Positions 56,865-64,000 of a stretch of DNA of 64,000 nt are shown here, in pieces. Each line of letters starts with the position of its first letter. Within the stretch, counting starts at the first letter, position 1. Below the pieces are notes generated by a model. That model had not been told where the DNA came from. It saw only the letters and a list, made by a program, of their open reading frames with translations, and did not search any database. Source of the stretch: Alternaria dauci (taxonomy: Eukaryota > Ascomycota > Dothideomycetes > Pleosporales > Pleosporaceae); assembly GCF_042100115.1 (NCBI RefSeq), contig NC_091277.1:2294001-2358000 (forward strand), given 5' to 3'. Both the position numbers and the translations under genes were made by a program.

Positions 56865-58896
56865 GACAGGTGCGCCCCGACACTCCCCAAACCCCATACG
56901 CGTCACACGTGTCTAACCCCCCGCCGCGACAGTGCCGTGTACTACCCTCACCTTTCTTCGCACGATACCCCCATCATGGCCAGTCCGCCGTCGCACTGAG
57001 CCCATGCACAGCCAGCTCCCCCCATTGAGCCTCGGGCCTCCCCCTCCCCAGACTGCATTTCACGGCGCCACGGATTTCATAAAAAAAGTATTGGCCCCCT
57101 TGGGCATTGCGTCTTAATTGCACCTTGGGCTCTCACTGCACGTCCGGCGTTTTGGATACAGGCCCGTGTTGCGAGACATTTTCCTAGCCGTGCCATTCGG
57201 CACCCTTCTTGCTTACTACATGGATACCACGTTCTCCTAATCATGTCGCGCCATGTGCCGACGGCGAACCACATGCCTCCTCTCTTCTTATCTTGTCATT
57301 GCTATCACTATATTTTCTGTCGGCCCTCTCTGGCCTTTTGCAATGTTGGCATGAGGGACAATGTCCAGTATACGAGCGAGTCAATCAATCCTTACGCACC
57401 CGGGACCGACACGTTGTCCCCTCCCGGGTCGCCACAATTCTTCTGTTGAGCTCATTGTTGTATTGCGCGACCTCCGCGCCGAACGAGACCATTTCCATGG
57501 CCAATCAATCTGCGCGGATCTGCGGTACAGTATCACGCATGAGCACCCCATATGCAATGCCGTTTTTCGCCAATCGCCCTGGGCTTACGGCCTCTGCGAT
57601 GCCATCAATCACAGTTCACATAGCCCTCGAACCACCAAGCGCGAGTCAGGCCAATCAAGCGAGCCGCCAATCCGCCATGTATATTGGGGCCTGACTCCCT
57701 TGTATATCAGCCTCGCACTAACAACCAGGTAAACGAGCGTACATGGTCAAGGCACCTCTGTTCACGCCTCGTGATAGGACGCCAGCAGTCAAGCTCCAGT
57801 CTTGTCATGCAGTACATGCTAGCATGTGCACCGGGCCTAATACTCAACCTGGGAACAAGGACCTTGTCGTATAGCCCTCGAGATGTGGCCGTCTTACTAC
57901 ACCTCCGATCATGCTGAGGGACGGGCCGTGGCATGTTCAACGCCTCGTAAGCTTAGATGCATTCGTCTACCCACGCCTCTCTCTCTTCTCTCTCAGCCAC
58001 CACAACAATAACCAAATCTCTTTCATACACTGAGACCCAGCCGGTGCAGCGCTTCTCATGTAGCCAACAGCACAGCCGCGGCCTGCGCCAATGTGTATCC
58101 CGATCGCCAAATAACCGAGACTGTCATGTATGGGCACCTGATATGCGTCAAGCTCCGCACTGATCATCTGCAGCCAACCGGGTAACGCGTCTTCTAGAAG
58201 GCATTCAGCCTGACTACCTTGACGGTTCAACCGAAAACTGAGCCACATCGACGCAGCAATAGCGCCAGCGCCCTCTGTCATGCGTGTGATTGTGCACCGA
58301 CCCTCCCAGGCTCTTTCGAGATTCCTTGCCACACTCTTAAGACTTAGTACGACCGAGTTTAGAGGGACAGTCTTGACAACATGGTGTGCTTTGGTTGATA
58401 TCTTTGTGGTGATTTGCTACCCCAGGCAGAGGTAAGACGCCTACCGGTGCGCACCCCTGCAACTACCGCACCATCCCTTGCTCTTGTTGCCTCAAACCAT
58501 CACATGAGCGATCTGCGGTATAGAGGCGCTTGTAATAGCACGTGCAGAGATGCAGAGCGGCTCCTTTCGGTTCATCGATTAGACGACCTGCTTTCGTGTC
58601 AAGTCATACCTGTGCTAACTTGGTACACGACCGCGAGCGGGTCTCACTATCAATCGTTGAATCTAGTCGGCAGGGGGCTACGCGGAAGGCAGGGTTCCAA
58701 TGCAGACGTGAATAGCTCATCACATCTGGACGTTTCGTGAAGAAATGAGGTGCGCAAGCGATGACTTCGCGGTCAGGATGATGAGTGGTTCGCGGCTCGG
58801 CGTCATCGTTTGTGCGCTCGGCCCGGTGGTCGCTTCCTTATTCGGCGTTGGTAGCCGCGACTTTCTTTCGTCAGCCCCAACCATCAATCTCCAGCC
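56865..58896. other. Gene-poor 2.0 kb between the Cys-rich gene and MDM12
   Basis: 3' flank of the small gene and the MDM12 promoter. Open frames are short or lack protein-like composition. No repeat or RNA gene was recognised. Confidence 0.45.
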
Positions 58897-60204
58897 ATGT
58901 CGATTGACATCAATTGGGACACCATCACAGGCGGCGCAGAAGGCTCCGCGCGTGCAGAAAAGATACGCGCCTTCATTCACGACCGGTTCCAGCAGGTGAC
59001 GCTGCCACGATTCATTCGCTCCGTTCACGTGCATTCCTTCGACTTCGGCAGCGTACCCCCGGAAATTGAGATTAAAGACATATGCGACCCACTACCGGAC
59101 TTTTACGAAGACGATGAGGACTATCCAGACGAGCAAGGGGACGACCTGGGCGAAGAAGACACTGAGCATGCCGCCAAATCACGCGATTCCAGCAACCCAC
59201 CTAGTCAGTCACCAAGGGATAGCCATCCCAGGGAACGAGTCCGAGAAGCAGACTTGGAGGAACACACTCCCAACCAGAACAGATTGCGCCCTTTTCAACC
59301 TCTTGCTAGACCGTCCACCCAGCGCTCGTCATTGGCTCCCAACGAGCTAGGCAGCCCGTTCTTTCATGGAGCTCTCACTCCAGGCATCCCTGGTGGCACC
59401 TCCAACATGAACTACTTCCATCTGCCTTTGAGCGCAGGTCTCTCTGGTGCTACAACGCCTCTGGCTGCTGTAGCTGGCGCGCAATTGCATAATTGGCTTG
59501 ACGACCGTCACAGCCGGCCGAGTACGCCAACGAATATGCGTCTGCGGAACGCCGCGTCCATGAACTCGCTAACCCTCACACCACAATCCCACCCGGATCC
59601 CAGCTCAAGACCCTCTTCCAGGCACCAACAGGACGACGGGAAGAAACAGTCCTTTGCCGGATCAGATGACAGTCACTCCCAGCATAGCTTTGGGCGGATA
59701 CCGTCTGCATCTCCTCACCGCATGCGTGAGAAGAGCCCCGATGACATACAGGTCGTGACCCATGTGCAATACTCTGGCGACATCAAAATGTCCCTGACTG
59801 CCGAGATCCTTCTCGACTACCCCATGCCGAGCTTTGTCGGCATTCCCCTCAAGCTGAACATCACCGGTCTCACTTTCGATGGTGTTGCAATCTTGGCATA
59901 CATCAAGAAGAGAGCACACTTTTGCTTCCTGTCACCGGATGATGCAGATGCTCTGGTTGGCGGGGAGAACGGTTTCAACGGTCTCCAGACAGACTCACAA
60001 GGCCAAAACCCACGTCCCGTGCAACGACCCAAGATCGGAGGACTGCTGGAACACATCAAAGTCGAAAGCGAGATAGGTGGCCAAGGCAGCGGTAAACAGG
60101 TCCTCAAGAATGTTGGGAAGGTGGAGTCATTCGTACTGGAGCAAGTCAGGCGCATATTTGAAGATGAATTTGTCTACCCAAGCTTCTGGACGTTCCTGGT
60201 CTAG
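58897..60204 (+). CDS. MDM12: ERMES subunit Mdm12
   Basis: One uninterrupted frame of 435 residues. Mdm12 is the cytosolic SMP-domain subunit of the ER-mitochondria encounter structure, bridging Mmm1 in the ER and Mdm34/Mdm10 in the outer membrane and carrying phospholipids. The conserved N-terminus MSIDINWDTI is followed by VTLPRFIRSVHVHSFDFGS and EIEIKDICDPLPDFYED. The second half of the domain is DIQVVTHVQYSGDIKMSLTA, PSFVGIPLKLNITGLTFDGV and the end EDEFVYPSFWTFLV. Between them about 180 residues are disordered and acidic or Ser/Pro-rich, an insertion typical of filamentous fungi and absent from yeast Mdm12 (271 residues). The lack of introns is usual for this gene in several ascomycetes. 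Confidence 0.95.
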   Translation: MSIDINWDTITGGAEGSARAEKIRAFIHDRFQQVTLPRFIRSVHVHSFDFGSVPPEIEIKDICDPLPDFYEDDEDYPDEQGDDLGEEDTEHAAKSRDSSNPPSQSPRDSHPRERVREADLEEHTPNQNRLRPFQPLARPSTQRSSLAPNELGSPFFHGALTPGIPGGTSNMNYFHLPLSAGLSGATTPLAAVAGAQLHNWLDDRHSRPSTPTNMRLRNAASMNSLTLTPQSHPDPSSRPSSRHQQDDGKKQSFAGSDDSHSQHSFGRIPSASPHRMREKSPDDIQVVTHVQYSGDIKMSLTAEILLDYPMPSFVGIPLKLNITGLTFDGVAILAYIKKRAHFCFLSPDDADALVGGENGFNGLQTDSQGQNPRPVQRPKIGGLLEHIKVESEIGGQGSGKQVLKNVGKVESFVLEQVRRIFEDEFVYPSFWTFLV

Positions 60205-62070
60205 AGCATTGAAGGCCGCGTCCCGCAAAAAGTGGGTGGACGTGTAATCACATGTGTTGTATGCACCCGCGGCCAACAGCCTCAACAACGGAACCGGGAT
60301 GTGACATTACGCATCGGCATTCTTCGCCGCCCACGAAGGATGGGATTTAACGTGGGCACGACATACATGACCTATCCATTGTCGAATTCATTACACAGCA
60401 TGCATGTGTGCGCTTGCGGGGTTACACAGACGCGTTTATCATCACTTGGTTGACAAGGCTGGCATCTCACAGCAGCAACTTACTCTTGAAGCAAGCCTAT
60501 CCGCCCTAGTCGATACAAGGGTAATACTGCAGAAAATCCAGGAACGTGGGTTGCCGTTCCATTACATGCGGGTGCAAGCAGAAGCGATGGGGGACAGCAT
60601 TTTGACAGCTACGTTACTGACAGCGGGAGTGACGGAATCAGACCACGTTGGTAGCGCTTAAAGAGGAAGAAACTAGTGGGTTTGGATGCTCTTTTGAGCC
60701 TTCAGTGCGAGTGTTACCGGCCTGTCAAAATCAAGTACCCGCCGGCATCGGCATCGGGCCCATTCAGGCAGTCTTGCACCACAGTTGTGTCCCGTCTACT
60801 AGCGCATATACGACCAACCTTGTTATCATGTGTGTTGGTCATCGATGTTGCATCCTGCCCGTCTCTCCGCGCGATTCCCGTTTCCGTCGCGATTGCGCTG
60901 GCTCGTTGCGCCTTGCTAGCATACAGCAGTGCATTCTGGACGACACTACCAATATACGATGCTGTGCATTTGACTTCACCGGTCATTGAAACACCCTCCC
61001 AGCGACTGACCAGTGATGTCGGAGCACGACGAGCGGACCCAACAGATTTCATACAAGATTCTGACTTCTTCCTGATCGGTCACTGCAGCACAGCGCATCG
61101 ATACTAAAGCGCCGCAGTAGCCAATTGAAGTATGCCAGCAACCGAGACATGCTTGCACAATACCACTACATGTGTTCAGATGAACTTTATGACTTTTTGC
61201 CATCACTAAAGACGAGCAGCACGTCGACATCCTTGGACACCACAAAATCCCAACACATGCGATCTATTCTTGGATCATTACAAGACAAAGTTTCCATAGT
61301 CCTTGAGACGGGGCATAACCATGCTCCATTGTCCGTGCAATATTGCCATGTCCTCTGCGTTTATTGTCACATATAGCTTGTCAGAGTTATAGTACCAGCT
61401 CCGGGCTGGTAGGGATCGCGACGCTGTTCTATGTCTTGCATGGTTAGGGACGCCGGACTTCCGATGACTGCTTTTGGCTGACCTGCACGGGCCTGCAGAT
61501 ATGATGCCGAAGTTTTGACGGTGGCTTTCTCTGCCCTGGTTGACCTGAAACGTCGGGGCTATCGAGGTGGTACGAGGATGTGGAATGTGGAAAGCATGTG
61601 CAAAAAAAAGCATGTGATTAGTGTTGATCTCGAGTGACCAAGAAGCTAACGTGATGCCTGGAATTGCGAATGTGCCGCTGATGGTGTGTCTGGAGCATGT
61701 TTGCATGATTGGTTGTCCGTTCTGTGGGTTTGGCATGTGAATGCCGCTGCGACGAGCCGGCTCCTTCAACACTGGAAGCTGCGATGAACACACCGCTCAA
61801 CTCCAAGCAACGAACTGCTTCTAGCTTTGGGATCGAAGCGTATAGGAAGAAATTGCATCACCCGCATGGGTTCTTTCACCTAGGAAAGTGTTGTTTTCGT
61901 GGTTCCTCAATCCGCATCAGCCTTGGTGTGTTGTAAGATCTTGTTTACTATCTACTAACTCTCGACAGCCTCTGCAATCAGTAGCGAATCATTCGATCCG
62001 ATACATCATCGTGCCTGCTGGTTAAAGCTCACTGATCATGGACGTAAACTAGCAAATGGCGTTCCTTGCT

Positions 62071-62117
62071 CCCCACCTTACAACCCCACCTTACAACCCC
62101 ACCTTACAACCCCACCC
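62071..62117 (+). repeat. 13 bp tandem repeat, about 3.5 copies
   Basis: The unit CCCCACCTTACAA is repeated perfectly three times (62071-62109) and then partly. It resembles a minisatellite produced by replication slippage; no function is suggested. Confidence 0.85.
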
Positions 62118-62973
62118 ACACTCACCTCCACCAATGCACAACGCGTCCTGAAGCTACTCAATCCACCCGTGAGGCTGCGCGGCCTCGTACACCATGCTCG
62201 CGTTGCTCAGAATTGGAAACTACCTATATCCTACAGCCTCAAATGCTACCAGTATGAAGGTCTGCCTTCAGCCACTTGTATATGTCTGTTAGAGCTCTTG
62301 CCAAATTCAAGTAATGGCGTCATGCGTCGTTCCTGAGGGCGATTAAGCTGGAAGACGCACCTTCCTCCAATGCTCTGCCATACCCAAGGAGAAGTACTGA
62401 TTCTCTATTCCAGGACCACTATCTCACAAAGGGACGGGCTCAAAATCTTTGTCGACTACAACAGTGGATTCAACCCGCCATTTCACCATCGTCTGCGACG
62501 ATCGCCTCGTCAGGGTCAATAGCAGTCTTCGGGATGCACTCCTCATGCTCTTCCCACACTCGACCTGCGGTAAATTCTCTCCCAGATTTAGCACAAAATC
62601 TCTCTTGAAATCTTTACACGGTTTCTCCGCCTTCATCAACCTCCTACAAAAAATCCACCGGTTTTTCAATCACGCACCAACTTGGCCGAATCATCCATCC
62701 TTGTCGCATCCCCTACTTTTTTTCAACAGCCGCATACAACCCCACCACAGAACCGACTTTCCGCTCAAGACAATCATCTTCCAAAGACGATATCATAGAT
62801 TGACACGCCGCCACTGCTCTTCTTTCTCGCTTGAAAGTGCCTACCCCATGAGACTAACCGACCGTGGTGCAAGAAAGCGCGAGAGGATACAAGTGTACCA
62901 ACATGGAACAGCCGTATGTAGACAACGAGAATAGTAAAGCCTTGCCTGATTCATATCCAAAACTTCATCGCAC

Positions 62974-62981
62974 TGACGTCA
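62974..62981. promoter_or_regulatory. CRE-like TGACGTCA in a gene-poor region
   Basis: A perfect palindrome 0.5 kb from the 3' end of the hybrid kinase gene, far from any known start; probably fortuitous. Confidence 0.12.
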
Positions 62982-63510
62982 CAGCAAAGAGATGGGAGGA
63001 AAGCGAATTGAGTAGTGCGCAGCAGCCAAGACAGCACTGCAAGATGAGTTGATTTATCCCAATCCCTTCCCTGATATTTTGTTGCCTGGTTAAAATGAAA
63101 TAAAAAATTCCAAAAAAAAGACATCCCATGTCTTCTCCTCATATCAACACCAAGGCAAGCAATTCCATCAAGATGGCCAAATACCAAAGCCCTCCCAGAT
63201 CCAAGTTTTGAGCAATGAAGAACGCCAAAACGCGCACCCAAATGTTTTGCGGTTCTCAAAAAAAGAGAAAAAGAAAAAAGGGAAGCTGTGCTTCCATGTA
63301 TCCCCACCAGCGCCATGCTTGCTATGTACATTTGCTGCTTGCAAAAAAAAAAGTGGGAAGAAGGACAAAAACCCGTCGAACCAAGGACGTGATTAGAAAA
63401 CTAGCGATTAGGTGGTATCGTGCGTAGGACATGAACAAGGAACTTCGTAGACAGAGTTGCAAAAGATCAAACAAATAGCGTTATGCAGACAGACGGCAAT
63501 GTCACTGCCG

Positions 63511-64000
63511 CTACGCCGGCGGCGGCGGCGGCGGCGAACTCGTAGGTGATATCGCAGGCGATTCATCCACACGACGGTTGTCGCTCGTGCTCGTGCCAGA
63601 AGCAATGGTAAAAGGCGCTGTGTCGTTTGCTCCGGGGGCAGGGGCTACCACTGCGCCGTTTGTTTTCGGGGCCAGTTTCGCAGAACCAGGCGGCGTTGAA
63701 TCCGAATCCTCTTCTGGAATCGTGGGGCAGTATGTTTTGAGGACGTGTTTGAGGGCCGGCCGGCGGATGGGTTTCGAGAGGAAGAAGTCCATGCCTGAGT
63801 CGAGGCATTCCTGTGATATATTAGTATCTGGGTAGTCAGAATGGCAGTGGATTACACACCTTCACGTTGCTCTCCTCCGCGTACGCTGTCAAAGCGACAA
63901 TGGGAGCTGAGAAGCCAGACTGTCGGATGAGTCGTGTTGATTGCAGGCCATCCAGGTTAGGCATCTGGACGTCCATGAAGATGAGATTGTATGGAGCTTG
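63511..64000 (-). CDS. Hybrid sensor histidine kinase, C-terminal receiver domain (Sln1/TcsB-like, partial)
   Basis: Exons 64000-63860 (entering from beyond the window) and 63810-63511, joined over a 49 bp intron, give the last 146 residues. They form the second half of a response-regulator receiver: [15 protein letters not shown] with the phospho-accepting Asp, [15 protein letters not shown] with the switch Thr, and [17 protein letters not shown] with the conserved Lys. The block [22 protein letters not shown] resembles Sln1-type osmosensor kinases, which signal through Ypd1 to Ssk1 and the Hog1 pathway. After the receiver comes a disordered tail of about 60 residues ending in six consecutive Pro. 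The sensor, kinase and remaining receiver parts lie to the right of the window, so the Sln1 assignment is tentative. Confidence 0.82.

Larger units (their letters stand above)
60205..63510. other. Gene-poor 3.3 kb between MDM12 and the hybrid kinase
   Basis: Two 3' flanks and unexplained sequence. No gene was recognised; the longest frames (for example 61278-61793 minus, 171 codons) show no domain. It holds a 13 bp tandem repeat (separate entry), a CRE-like palindrome and, at 63090-63365, A-rich runs that may belong to the 3' region of the hybrid kinase gene. Confidence 0.45.

Overview
The window is a stretch of filamentous ascomycete nuclear DNA. Coding density is about 60%, base composition is balanced, almost every gene has short introns (about 46-60 bp, with some of 76-359 bp) with GT(A/R)AGT-like donors, and genes occur on both strands without operons. 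The protein set (Zn2Cys6 regulator, secreted tyrosinase, HET domain, ERMES subunit Mdm12, Sln1-type hybrid kinase, GWT1) fits Pezizomycotina. The flavour of the proteins suggests a Dothideomycete of the Pleosporales type, but that placement is inference.

Left third (1-24,280): the 3' end of an unknown Ser/Thr/Pro-rich gene; TIM10; a 685-residue coiled-coil protein of unknown function; GWT1 (GPI inositol acylation); a D-amino-acid oxidase; a Zn2Cys6 transcription factor that shares one promoter with an L-rhamnonate dehydratase; UDP-N-acetylglucosamine pyrophosphorylase; a seven-knuckle CCHC protein of the Gis2/CNBP type; the meiotic recombinase DMC1; a short-chain dehydrogenase; an Sfr1/Mei5-type recombinase accessory factor; and a tyrosinase with a GC-AG intron.

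Middle (24,281-51,806): a gene-poor 2.6 kb, a BTB/POZ protein, a 2.0 kb gap, then a dense housekeeping block. That block holds CSN12, 60S protein L20, an enoyl-CoA hydratase/isomerase, nucleoporin Nup85, a SYLF (Ysc84-like) protein and RRP7. It is followed by the most unusual gene of the window: a 1,458-residue protein that joins a homeodomain-like segment, C2H2-type zinc fingers, a complete Ser/Thr kinase and a HET (heterokaryon incompatibility) domain in one chain. An orphan acidic protein is transcribed divergently from it. A large-subunit catalase closes the block.

Right third (51,807-64,000): gene-poor. Only a 48-residue Cys-rich protein, MDM12 and, at the edge, the C-terminal receiver domain of a Sln1/TcsB-like hybrid histidine kinase are convincing. 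The three long gaps show no recognisable gene or transposon.

Functional links worth noting: DMC1 and its putative Sfr1/Mei5 accessory lie 1.65 kb apart; the rhamnonate dehydratase and the divergent regulator may form a small L-rhamnose regulon; the kinase-HET fusion is a candidate allorecognition or cell-death signalling protein. All exon boundaries were derived by reading splice sites and checking phase; none has transcript support.
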